Shown piece after piece: positions 12,270 to 21,100 of a stretch of 64,000 bases of DNA (position 1 is the first letter of the stretch; each line of letters starts with the position of its first letter). Source of the DNA: Coprococcus eutactus (lineage in GTDB: Bacteria; Bacillota; Clostridia; Lachnospirales; Lachnospiraceae). Both the position numbers and the translations under genes were made by a program. The notes beneath the pieces were generated by a model. It was not told the DNA's origin. It did not search any database and worked only from the letters and a program-made list of their open reading frames with translations. The stretch spans positions 1,876,001 to 1,940,000 of the forward strand of contig NZ_CP102278.1 in the NCBI RefSeq assembly GCF_025149915.1, given 5' to 3'.

Positions 12270-12293
12270 ATTTATTATATTTTTATATATACT
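12265..12293 (+). promoter_or_regulatory. Predicted promoter of the crRNA-like RNA
   Basis: TTGAAA (12265-12270), a 17-base spacer and TATACT (12288-12293) make a strong sigma-A-type promoter on the + strand, opposite to the cas genes. Its -35 box is the complement of the TTC motif and first seed bases of the Cascade target, so binding there would also block this promoter. Confidence 0.75.
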
Positions 12294-12299
12294 AAACGT

Positions 12300-12392
12300 G
12301 TCTGTTTTACAGTGGATTGAAATAATAAGGTTTTCAATATGATTACCTGATGCGGTGGATATTTATATACCCACCGCATTTCATTTATTTAT
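12300..12392 (+). ncRNA. Candidate crRNA-like cas-regulating RNA (CreR-like)
   Basis: The predicted transcript starts near 12300. It forms a short hairpin (CTGT/ACAG) directly followed by TGGATTGAAAT (12313-12323), the exact 11-base handle of the array repeat. The hairpin sequence differs from the repeat, but its position relative to the handle is kept, so Cas5c could process it. A spacer-like segment follows from 12324 and matches the cas5c promoter at 12250-12266. The transcript ends in a hairpin (TGCGGTGG/CCACCGCA, 12351-12378) with a T-rich tail that overlaps the cas3 stop codon. Regulatory RNAs of this kind (degenerate mini-CRISPRs guiding Cascade to cas promoters, called CreR) are known from other CRISPR types. 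The assignment here is inference from sequence; transcription and processing are not shown. Confidence 0.75.
12350..12390 (+). terminator. Terminator hairpin shared by the crRNA-like RNA and the cas3 3' end
   Basis: A perfect 9-bp stem (ATGCGGTGG/CCACCGCAT) is followed on the + strand by TTCATTTATTTAT. It would end the + strand RNA. On the minus strand it lies immediately after cas3 but lacks a good T-run in that direction. Confidence 0.55.
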
Positions 12393-14530
12393 AAAAATAT
12401 CGCATCCCCCTCATCTACCAAGCAAACTAAACCACATTCTTCTGAGTAGTATTCCATTGATGTCAATTCATAAAAATCTCGCACATCATCTGAAACGAGG
12501 CGTATTATTCCTGCATCATACAATTTCTGAAATTCTGATTTTTCACCACAATAAACCTGAACACAAAACTGTCCTGCTTTTCGCATTCTTTCTTTTGATA
12601 TGCCTTTTAGCTTTATCTCATCCATCAACTCTTTTGCCTCATCTGTATTACCGACAAAAATTGTTGCCATATCCTGCTCAATTATTTTAAACTCTTTTCC
12701 GACCTTTGCATAATTATACTCAGGATGAACAAACTCACCTAAAATTTTCTTCTTATCAAGGCCATCGCCCCTGAAATGATACAGTCTCTTAAAATAATCT
12801 GATATACACTCTGGACTATCTACTATTTCATAATCACATAATACAGACTTAGCAACCTCAATCTGTTGTTTTTGATTTAACGGAATCCTGCAATTCTCAA
12901 TATCAAAAATATTAACTATACTCTCAGCTTGATTTCTTTTTCCCTCTCTATTGCATCTACCTGCAGCTTGTATAATAGAATCTATTCCTGCAATCTGACG
13001 ATACACATGCTTAAAGTCTAAATCCACCCCTGCCTCGACTAAACTTGTTGATACTACGACACATTTTTCTCCATTCTGCAAACACTTTCTTATTTTTTTC
13101 AAAACAATTTTTCTATGCAATGGGTACATATTTGTTGATAGATGAAACACTCCTATTCCACATAGTTCCATATAAATATCTTGAGCCATTCTCTTCGTAT
13201 TTACGATACACAAAGCACAATCTTCATCTTTTAGCATACTTGTCAATTTATCTCTCGATATTGTTCCGATGTTATTGTATTTAACTCTCTTAAAATATCC
13301 AAATTGTTCATGCATCCTTGGACATAGTTCCATAAATTGTGTGTTTTCTGGAAATAATGAACCTAACGCTGGCTGTGTCGCCGTGCATAATACTATACTT
13401 GATCTATATCTAATTACTAGTTCGCTAATCATATAAATACAAGGTTTCAGATAATCAGTCGGCAACATCTGTGCCTCATCAAATATAATGACACTATTTG
13501 CTATATTATGTAATTTCCTGCATTTTGAAGATTTATTTGAGAATAACGACTCAAAAAACTGAACATTCGTTGTAACTACAATGGGTTTATCCCAATTTTC
13601 ACTAGCCAATTGCATTGGCTCAAAATCTTCTCGTCCATCATAATCTACATTACAATGATTTTCCAAAACGTTCTGTTCTCCAAGTATGTCCCTGAACACC
13701 TGCGCATTCTGCTCTATAATACTGGTATATGGAATTACATATATTACACGATCCATATCATTTTCTACTGCATGTTTTAGTGCAAATGCAAGTGATGCAA
13801 TAGTCTTTCCTCCCCCAGTTGGAACTGTTAGTCTAAAATAGCCTTTTTCATTCTGCCCTTCATTTAAACAATGTTTTAATATTTCTGTTCTACGTCCATT
13901 TATCGATTCTGTATTATCATTTTTCAACCATCTACTAATATGTGTTTCAAGTTTGCTCAATAATATCTTTACATTTTCCCCTGAGTTTCTATTAACATCC
14001 CCATTTTTCATAAAATACTCAGTATCAAGGAAATCTGCATCAACCAAACACGAATAAATCATTCTAAGAAAAACGCTTAAAGGAAAATCTGCATCTGAAA
14101 GATTCTGTAATATAATTGGATCTGTTTTCAATTCAGGAATCTCTATTTCATATTTATACGAACTATAATCATATATCTTTTTCTTTTCACATCTATACCT
14201 TAAACTTGAATGAATAACTGTATTTCCATAATCTGGTAACCCAGCATGGTGTCCTGCTATACAATAGCTTAATAACTGATAATACCCCCCCAATTCCATA
14301 CATAGTTTTGCACCTGCTGTGGAATGATCGACTTTATCATCTGTGTTATTAATTATTTTATTTTGAAACTGCTTTGAATATTTACCAATGTCATGCAATA
14401 ATCCACAACAATATCCCCAGTCTGCTTTTCCAAACTTATCAGCAAATTGAGCTGTTAACCTTGCTGTTCCTATCAGATGATCCTTAACACTTTGTTCTGA
14501 AACACCATTTATATGTGCAATATATTTCAC
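12389..14530 (-). CDS. cas3: CRISPR-associated helicase-nuclease Cas3 (type I-C)
   Basis: At 713 residues it fuses an N-terminal HD nuclease to a superfamily 2 helicase. HD residues are visible at 46-47 (GLLHDIGKYSKQF) and further histidines in CIAGHHAGLPD. The helicase has Walker A near 236-243 (VPTGGGKTIAS), the DEAQ box near 351 (IIFDEAQMLPTDY) and motif VI near the arginines of AAGRCNREGKRN. Cas3 is recruited by target-bound Cascade and degrades DNA. The start codon is GTG at 14530 with AGGGGGAT upstream; no in-frame ATG lies nearby. cas3 has its own promoter and is separated from cas5c by 209 bases that hold the crRNA-like element. Confidence 0.96.
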   Translation of the reverse strand: MKYIAHINGVSEQSVKDHLIGTARLTAQFADKFGKADWGYCCGLLHDIGKYSKQFQNKIINNTDDKVDHSTAGAKLCMELGGYYQLLSYCIAGHHAGLPDYGNTVIHSSLRYRCEKKKIYDYSSYKYEIEIPELKTDPIILQNLSDADFPLSVFLRMIYSCLVDADFLDTEYFMKNGDVNRNSGENVKILLSKLETHISRWLKNDNTESINGRRTEILKHCLNEGQNEKGYFRLTVPTGGGKTIASLAFALKHAVENDMDRVIYVIPYTSIIEQNAQVFRDILGEQNVLENHCNVDYDGREDFEPMQLASENWDKPIVVTTNVQFFESLFSNKSSKCRKLHNIANSVIIFDEAQMLPTDYLKPCIYMISELVIRYRSSIVLCTATQPALGSLFPENTQFMELCPRMHEQFGYFKRVKYNNIGTISRDKLTSMLKDEDCALCIVNTKRMAQDIYMELCGIGVFHLSTNMYPLHRKIVLKKIRKCLQNGEKCVVVSTSLVEAGVDLDFKHVYRQIAGIDSIIQAAGRCNREGKRNQAESIVNIFDIENCRIPLNQKQQIEVAKSVLCDYEIVDSPECISDYFKRLYHFRGDGLDKKKILGEFVHPEYNYAKVGKEFKIIEQDMATIFVGNTDEAKELMDEIKLKGISKERMRKAGQFCVQVYCGEKSEFQKLYDAGIIRLVSDDVRDFYELTSMEYYSEECGLVCLVDEGDAIFL

Positions 14531-14566
14531 CTTATCCCCCTACTCGTATAAATTGACTTTTATATT

Positions 14567-14595
14567 ATTATACACCATCCCCCCATCCCTGTCCT
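14567..14595 (-). promoter_or_regulatory. Predicted cas3 promoter
   Basis: On the minus strand TATAAT (14572-14567) lies 17 bases after AGGACA (14595-14590), about 36 bases upstream of the GTG start. The -10 box is perfect and the -35 box is weak. I found no TTC-flanked match to the crRNA-like seed here, so cas3 may escape the feedback proposed for the cas5c operon. Confidence 0.45.
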
Positions 14596-14722
14596 ACCAT
14601 TCACTCCCGATTTTCGACCACTCATTCCAGCACCCCCTCGAAATCTACAACATTTACCATCCCTTAACCGCGATTATTACCACCCACTTACTCTGTCATT
14701 CTCTCCCATCTATCCCATTCTT

Positions 14723-14750
14723 CCCAAGAAGGCTGCCTTCCGGCAGCCCC
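14723..14750 (-). terminator. Terminator downstream of the exonuclease gene
   Basis: On the minus strand a 7-bp stem GGCTGCC/GGCAGCC with loop GGAA is followed by TTCTTGGG. It sits 15 bases after the exonuclease stop codon. The remaining ~180 bases to cas3 are strongly C-rich on the + strand and show no gene. Confidence 0.7.
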
Positions 14751-14762
14751 CTATCGTTCATC

Positions 14763-15434
14763 TCAAGCCCCAACTCCGTTCCACGCTGAGAAGTCTATCA
14801 AACTTCCTATGCTCGAGGTCAGTTCTTCATGATTGAATGCCTCCAGCACACTCTTCATTGTCTTGGCAAATCTTTTCTCGTCCTTTGTGAGTGCCAGAAG
14901 ATATGCGGTGTTTCTGGCATCACAGCAAGCGTCATGCTTCTGACCTGCGAAGTCTATACCTGCATAATCCACCGCCTGGGATAAAGTAATGATCCTTCCA
15001 ATGCCAACCAGATCGCTGAATTCCTTCTGGAAGTCATGCCACTGTCTGAATACCTTGTCTACATCTTCTTTCCACGGTATGTTCTTCAGCTTCATTTCTC
15101 TGCGAAGCTGAAGTTCATCAGAATCGCTCCAGCCATACATGACCACTTCTTCTCCGAAACTAATGCACCACTTTATGAAAGCGTCAAATGCGTCTGCAAA
15201 CACAGGACTATCCTGAAGCTTATCCATGGTTATTCCCGTGAGCTTCTCAACCTTTTTTACCACCTTTTCGTTGAACTGCGGTTTTACATACATCTTAAAT
15301 GCGCCTATTTCCTCGAATTTTTCATTCATGGTAACGGCTCCGATCTCTATCACCTCATTGGTGCTTATCTTTCTCTCATTTTCATATTTGAAGTCCAACC
15401 AGTTCATCTCAAGATCTACAACTATATGTACCAT
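14763..15434 (-). CDS. DEDDh 3'-5' exonuclease family protein
   Basis: About 223 residues. The start is placed at the ATG at 15434 (MVHIVVDLEMNW) because GGAAAGGAGC precedes it; a longer frame would add nine residues without a ribosome site. The exonuclease motifs are visible: DLEM (Exo I), a middle part with FVKWC-like helix and MYGWSDSDELQL (Exo II region), and KHDACCDARNTAYLL (Exo III with the DEDDh histidine and aspartate). The family includes KapD, Eri1-type and DnaQ-like enzymes that trim DNA or RNA from the 3' end. The close spacing of IEIGAV after the first motif resembles the KapD/ERI branch. The substrate is not known. Confidence 0.8.
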   Translation of the reverse strand: MVHIVVDLEMNWLDFKYENERKISTNEVIEIGAVTMNEKFEEIGAFKMYVKPQFNEKVVKKVEKLTGITMDKLQDSPVFADAFDAFIKWCISFGEEVVMYGWSDSDELQLRREMKLKNIPWKEDVDKVFRQWHDFQKEFSDLVGIGRIITLSQAVDYAGIDFAGQKHDACCDARNTAYLLALTKDEKRFAKTMKSVLEAFNHEELTSSIGSLIDFSAWNGVGA

Positions 15435-15535
15435 TTTTGCTCCTTTCCGACACCGTATCATATTTTTTCACAATCCTAACTTTTCTCTTATGCAATTCTA
15501 CCTCATTCAGTGTACTATTTTTTTCACACCGGGGT

Positions 15536-15573
15536 AAAACAAAAAGGGCAGCCACCAATCCGGTAGTCTGTCC
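15536..15573 (-). terminator. Terminator downstream of the helicase gene
   Basis: On the minus strand GGGACAG...CTGCCC forms an interrupted stem with an inner ACC/GGT pairing and is followed by TTTTTGTTTT. It lies about 55 bases after the pcrA stop codon. Confidence 0.65.
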
Positions 15574-15627
15574 CTGTCTGTTTCATATATCATTGTTCGC
15601 TGCTTTCACTGACTAGTGTTTCCTACG

Positions 15628-17934
15628 CTATCGGCCAAACTTTTCAAGAGCCGTCCCAATCTTCAGATTTCTCTCAGTTGCCATCTTGTCAAACTTTATG
15701 ACATAGCAGCCTATATCTGTCCGCATAGCTGTTATAGTGCCCTCTCCAAATACTTTATGCATCACACGGTCACCCACTGAAAGTTCCGTATCCGAAGGGC
15801 ATATCCTGGATTCATTTGCCGCTATGTAGCTCATAGCATCGTCCACCAGTCTTTTAGGGAGATCATGTGCATAGTCTATCACGTCACGGTCTATATTGAA
15901 GATGAATCTGGATGGATACCGGAAAGACTCATCATAGTTCAACCCCTCGGCATCACTGATATACAGAGCCTTCTCCGCTCTAGTGAATGCCACATACGCC
16001 ATTCGTCTTTCTTCCTCTAGGCGTTCCTCTGTATCCACATGCTTACTTGGAAATATCCCCTCATTCATCCCGCACACGAACACATAAGGGAATTCCAATC
16101 CCTTTGCCGTGTGAACTGTCATCATGGACACTGTCTCTTTGTCTTTTTCACGGTCATTGTTCGTGTAGAGCGCGATGCTCTGGAGATATTCCTCCAGGGT
16201 ATTCTCTTCACCTGATGTCTTCTCGTATTCATCTACAGACTGCTTGAATTCCGCCAGATTATCCAGACGCTCCTGCTCACCCGACTGTCTGAGCATCGCC
16301 TCATACCCGGTCTGATCCAGTACCTCCGTCACCAGATCTGACAGACTCTTTTCCTTATAGGTCTTCTTGAACGCCTCTATGGTATCCACAAATGCTGCAG
16401 CCCCAGTTGACTTGATCGTTTTATCCTCCAGAATGTCCAGGAGGCCGTTATACAGTGAACATCTGTGACTCTCCGCGTATGCCTTTACGAGAGCCATTCG
16501 TTTCTTGCCGAAGTTGCGCTTTGGCTCATTGATCACGCGGCGAAATGACAGATCGTCCGAATAGACTATCATTCTGAGATATGCAAGTACATCCTTTATC
16601 TCTTTTCTTTTATAAAACTCCATTCCACTGTACAGTGTATACGGAATCTTTGCCTTGATGAACGACTCCTCTATATTTCTCGATACAAAATGAGATCTGT
16701 ACAGCACCGCCATCTCGTTGTACGATGCACCTTCTGAAACCAGTCTCTGTATCTCCGAGGTCATCCACTGAGCCTCATCCCCGGTCGTCCTGGAATGTAT
16801 ATATATAGGTCTTCTGCCCGACTCCTTATACGCCTCAAGCCTGTGCGGAAGCCTCTTCTTGTTCTTCTCTATGAGCGAGTTGGACACAGCAAGTATCTCT
16901 GGTGTTGATCTGTAATTCATATCAAGGAATATGGTTCTGGTATTCTCATGTGTCTCGTCAAATTCAAGTATGTATTCTATCTGTGCCCCGCGCCATGTAT
17001 ATATGGTCTGATCCGGATCTCCCACTATGAACAGATTCCTGTGATATCCACTGAGAATCTCTGCCAGCGCATACTGACTGTTGCTCACATCCTGAAATTC
17101 ATCCACCATGACATACATCATCCGCTCCTGCCATTTGATCCGCTTCGTTTCATCTGTCTGAAGTATATACAATGCAATCGTTATGAGATCGTCATAGTCA
17201 AGCCCATACACCTTCTTCTGCTCATACAGATATCCTAGGAATACCTTATCCTCCACCTTCTCTGCCTTCTCATAGTCTGCAAGAAGTTTTTCGTTCCCTA
17301 TCTCCGCAAGATACGGTATATGCAGCATCTGACTTTTCAGGGCTGTTATATGATCTCTCGCAGAGTCAAATGTATATGTTCTCGACTGTATATGTGCATT
17401 CTCATACACAGTCTTGAGTATCTCCTCTGTATCTTCGTCATCCATAACAACGAAGTTCTGTGGGAAGTTGATCGCATGTATGTCTTCCCTCAGCAGCTTC
17501 ACACAGAATCCATGAAATGTACAGATATAGCCAGTATCACTGTCACCTATCATCTGTCTTATCCTCTTGCTCATCTCCCTGGCTGCCTTGTTCGTAAATG
17601 TGACACACAATATATTCGAAGTTGATATTCCCAGCTCATTGACAAGGTATGCATACCTATGAGTAAGCGCCTTCGTCTTGCCGGTCCCCGCACCTGCAAT
17701 GATCCTCACGTATCCTTCTGTGGTTGTAACAGCATCAAGCTGCCTCTCATTGAGTGTGCTCAGATAATTCTCTTTATCTTCCATTCTGTTATCTTTCATC
17801 CCGTTATCTTCCATCCTGTTATCTTGAATCCTGTTATCTTGAATCCTGTTATCTTCCATCCCACTATCTCCCATCCTGTTATCTATCATAAAATCTTTAA
17901 TATTATCTTTCTTATAATCTTCTCTAAAATCCAA
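15628..17934 (-). CDS. pcrA: ATP-dependent DNA helicase, UvrD/PcrA type
   Basis: This superfamily 1A helicase unwinds DNA 3' to 5' in repair and in removing bound proteins. Visible motifs are the Q-motif LNERQLDAV, Walker A near residue 80 (AGAGTGKTKALTHR), Walker B VDEFQDVSNSQ, GDPDQTIYTWRGA, VSMMTVHTAKGLEF and VAFTRAEKAL. A C-terminal VMHKVFGEGTI segment matches the Tudor-like RNA polymerase-binding domain of PcrA. The length (about 768) is normal except for the first ~55 residues. These are a run of five-residue units of the form Met-Glu-Asp-Asn-Arg that most PcrA proteins lack. The leftmost start is a TTG with no clear ribosome site. An ATG within the repeat, preceded by GGGAGATAGTGG, is an alternative, so the true N terminus is uncertain. 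Confidence 0.92.
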   Translation of the reverse strand: MDFREDYKKDNIKDFMIDNRMGDSGMEDNRIQDNRIQDNRMEDNGMKDNRMEDKENYLSTLNERQLDAVTTTEGYVRIIAGAGTGKTKALTHRYAYLVNELGISTSNILCVTFTNKAAREMSKRIRQMIGDSDTGYICTFHGFCVKLLREDIHAINFPQNFVVMDDEDTEEILKTVYENAHIQSRTYTFDSARDHITALKSQMLHIPYLAEIGNEKLLADYEKAEKVEDKVFLGYLYEQKKVYGLDYDDLITIALYILQTDETKRIKWQERMMYVMVDEFQDVSNSQYALAEILSGYHRNLFIVGDPDQTIYTWRGAQIEYILEFDETHENTRTIFLDMNYRSTPEILAVSNSLIEKNKKRLPHRLEAYKESGRRPIYIHSRTTGDEAQWMTSEIQRLVSEGASYNEMAVLYRSHFVSRNIEESFIKAKIPYTLYSGMEFYKRKEIKDVLAYLRMIVYSDDLSFRRVINEPKRNFGKKRMALVKAYAESHRCSLYNGLLDILEDKTIKSTGAAAFVDTIEAFKKTYKEKSLSDLVTEVLDQTGYEAMLRQSGEQERLDNLAEFKQSVDEYEKTSGEENTLEEYLQSIALYTNNDREKDKETVSMMTVHTAKGLEFPYVFVCGMNEGIFPSKHVDTEERLEEERRMAYVAFTRAEKALYISDAEGLNYDESFRYPSRFIFNIDRDVIDYAHDLPKRLVDDAMSYIAANESRICPSDTELSVGDRVMHKVFGEGTITAMRTDIGCYVIKFDKMATERNLKIGTALEKFGR
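17774..17889 (-). repeat. 15-bp tandem repeat at the 5' end of pcrA
   Basis: About seven or eight degenerate copies of a 15-base unit (minus strand ATGGAAGATAACAGG) encode pentapeptides such as MEDNR, IQDNR and MKDNR. Each unit carries a possible ATG or ATA start codon. Such repeats change copy number by slippage, and 15-base steps keep the frame. Confidence 0.8.
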
Positions 17935-18039
17935 ATTAAATAGAATCCCAATTAAATCTCCATCAACGCCGCAAACATATGTTCAGTATAACAAATATAT
18001 CCTGTACTGTCATCACCCTTTTAGTTTGTAACAATTACA

Positions 18040-18081
18040 AAAAGCAGGGCACAACCAACCCGAAAGCTGATCATGCCCTGC
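18040..18081 (-). terminator. Terminator of the giant surface-protein gene
   Basis: On the minus strand GCAGGGCA (18081-18074) pairs with TGCCCTGC (18052-18045) across a 21-base loop and is followed by TTTTTGT. It lies about 45 bases after the stop codon. Confidence 0.8.
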
Positions 18082-18124
18082 CATAAATACTGCTATGTCT
18101 ATTTCTTGTAACTTATGCTACTTT

Positions 18125-21100
18125 TTAATACTTTTTATATATCGCATTCTTTGGCGCTGCCACACCCTTTGCCTTAATCTTAGCCATATATGACTTATAG
18201 TATTTCTTTGGTATCTTGAATGTTATCTTTGACTTTGTACCCTTGAATGCATTCTTTGATACAGTCTTGAGTTTTGCCGAACCAACTTTGACAGTGGCAA
18301 GGCTCTTGCAGCCGCTGAATGCTGATGCACCTATAGTCTTAACATTTGCGCCAATTGAGACTGCTGTCATCTTGCTGCATCCGCCGAATGCACTCTCTCC
18401 TATGGTTGTCACCTTTCCGCCAACAGTCAGTGTCTTAAGTGATGTGCAGCCATAGAAAGCGGCCTTGCCTATGGTTTTAAGCTTATTATTTACCGGCATT
18501 GCTGTGAGCGACTTACATTTATAGAATGCATAACCACCTATGGCTGTAACATTCTTGAATGCCGGAATAGTCTTGAGTGCTGTACATCCGCTGAATGCAT
18601 ATGTTCCTACAGAGACAACATTTGCACCTCCAGCAACCTTGACAATACTCTTGTAGTCCTTGAATGCTTTGCTGCCTATAGCTGTAACTTTAAATTTCAC
18701 TCCGTCTATAGTTACAGTATCACTGATCGTAAGTATCTTGAACTTTCCATTGGTCTTGGCAACTGTTGTGCCTATAAGTCCTACAGTTCCCTTGCCCTTC
18801 AGATCAGCATTTGTAATCTTGTACTTGTATACTATGTTAGTTCCTGGCTGCTTTACTGCAAATACAGAATTCCTTACTATCTTGATCTGGAATGTCTCTG
18901 TGATAGTTCCTCTGTATTTTCCGATACCATTTATTGTAACCGTTGCAGTGCCATGTTTTTTATTGTTCGAATATGCTACCGTGTAATCAGTACCCTTTCT
19001 TAGAACCGTTCTGCCCGATGTAACTTTCAGATTCTTTAGGGTAATTGTGCTTCCAGTATATTTCTGAGGATCAAGTCCGGATACCTTTATCTTGTATTTT
19101 GGATTAGTGATATCCCTGCCAAGTGCCGGGATCGGCACAGTCTTCACATATCCGCAGACCTTACACTTATATACCTTGCTTCCGGCTGCTGTATCAGTAG
19201 GACTTGTCTTTATGCTTCCTGAGTCGAATGTATGCCTTGCCTTATTCTGGATATCCTTGCAGCTGCATTCCTTCCAGTGATATGTAGCATTGCTCTTGTA
19301 TGCATCGCCATAATCATGTACATGTTCTTTGATGATTTCAACCTGTACTGGGAATACCACACCTCTGTAAGCTCTGTTCCAACCCTCTACTCCTGACCAG
19401 TCATAGTTAGTTATATCAGCAGGCTTAAAGCACAGCTTGTATGTTCCGCCATCTTCAGCCTTTGTTGTTCTGTCTGTGTACCATGTGTAGATTCCATTCT
19501 CTGCCTCCGGAAGTACTATATCAGCCAGAGTGTCATTTTCTTTTGCTGTGAGCTTGTCTATAGCCTGTGTGAACTTAGCCTCAGCCGGCTTTATCTCAAC
19601 TGTGATCTCTATATGCTCTGCTCTTTCATATACATCCTCATCAGATGGCACAAATGTTGCAAGGAACTTCTTTGTTCCAACGTCGCCGACTGACTCATCA
19701 GCATTTTCCCAGATGAACATTCCGCCTTCTGCTTCTGGAATAACAGCCTTTCCTACAGTTTCTCCATATATAGCTGTCACTCCCTCAGGTACAGTGTATA
19801 CAGGATCCTGCTTTCTCACATATACCGCAAGCTTCACTGATATTCTGACACTGCCGTCCTCTAACTGCTCATACGTTCCTGAGGCAGTATCAAACTTGCT
19901 CCAGTCATAGTTGACTGTATCTTTCGGTACAAAGTATGCATCGTAATTGTCTTCGGATCCAGCCTTGCCAACCAACTGTGTGCTGTCTGCCCAGCTATAT
20001 ACACCAAGTACTGACTTTGGAAGTGCTACATCAGCAAGTGTTTTGCCTGCATATGCGGTTCCGGCCTTTGATGCAGCAAGTGTCGGGATACCCTTCTCTA
20101 TCTTCTCTATGGTAAGCGTGAATTCAGCTGTGGTCTGGTTCTGTCCTCTCACAATGATATTCACTGTCTGAGCCTCAGCAGAAGCCTTGACCGGAGTACC
20201 GTATATCTTGCCGCCTGACATCGCAAGTCCATCAGGAAGGGTCTGCCCCTTAGCAAGTGAGTATGCGACATAGCCGTTTTCAACATTCTCATCATTCTGA
20301 ACCTCGATCTTTGTGAGGTCATAGAGTGGATCAAACTTGCTAGTTGTCACTCCAACCTGTGCTGTAACCTTGTCCTCAGCCTTCGCAAGAGTTATATTGG
20401 TTGCTTCCTGCTTTGCCATATTGATCACAGCATGTGTCGGCTCATATGCCACTGTTCCGCGCCACTTGACATTGTTACTTGACGTTGCCTCATTCTGTGC
20501 TGAACCATATACCACAGAATCTATCTTCATTCCGTCTATCGGTTCGCCGTCAACTGTCACATAGAAATCCATATTTCCAGCTATGTATACATTTGTATCA
20601 CCGTCAATGCCTGACGTCTTCTGATAGTTAGCATTTGTTGCCGCTATGCTTATCTTTGCATCCTCACCCTTGAAGCAGTATGCCGGATACTCTGCATCAA
20701 CTTTATAGTACACACTGCTGTAATTTTTCAGCACATACTTAAGATTCGGAATCGTTGTTGTGAGTACCTTTCCAACATCCGAGAAGTTGTTATAATATGT
20801 CTCTTCCAGAGAACCATAATTTACTATGATTCCACTGTTGACCATATTTCCGAATGTAAATGTAGCAGCTTCACGGTTGATGAACATTGAAGAAGCATTG
20901 ATCCTTGTACTGTATGACCTGTCAGAAACCGTTGTGACGGTTCCATAGTTGTCAACTTTACCGCTGATACTTGATGCGCTGCTGTCACCAACGTACATAT
21001 ACTTCTTTGTATTCCAGATTCCATTGTTGACAAATGTTCCCTCTACATAAACATTGCCCTCTGAGGTCCATGTTCCGTTATTCTCAATATCTCCTTCGAT

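Noticed and set aside
14531..14550. Seven-base match (ATAAGGT) of the orphan spacer at the cas3 start codon
   Set aside because: No TTC motif beside it and the match ends at once; expected by chance in a region of this size.
17774..17889. Tandem repeat as a second CRISPR array
   Set aside because: Units are 15 bases, contiguous, without spacers, and in frame with a helicase gene.
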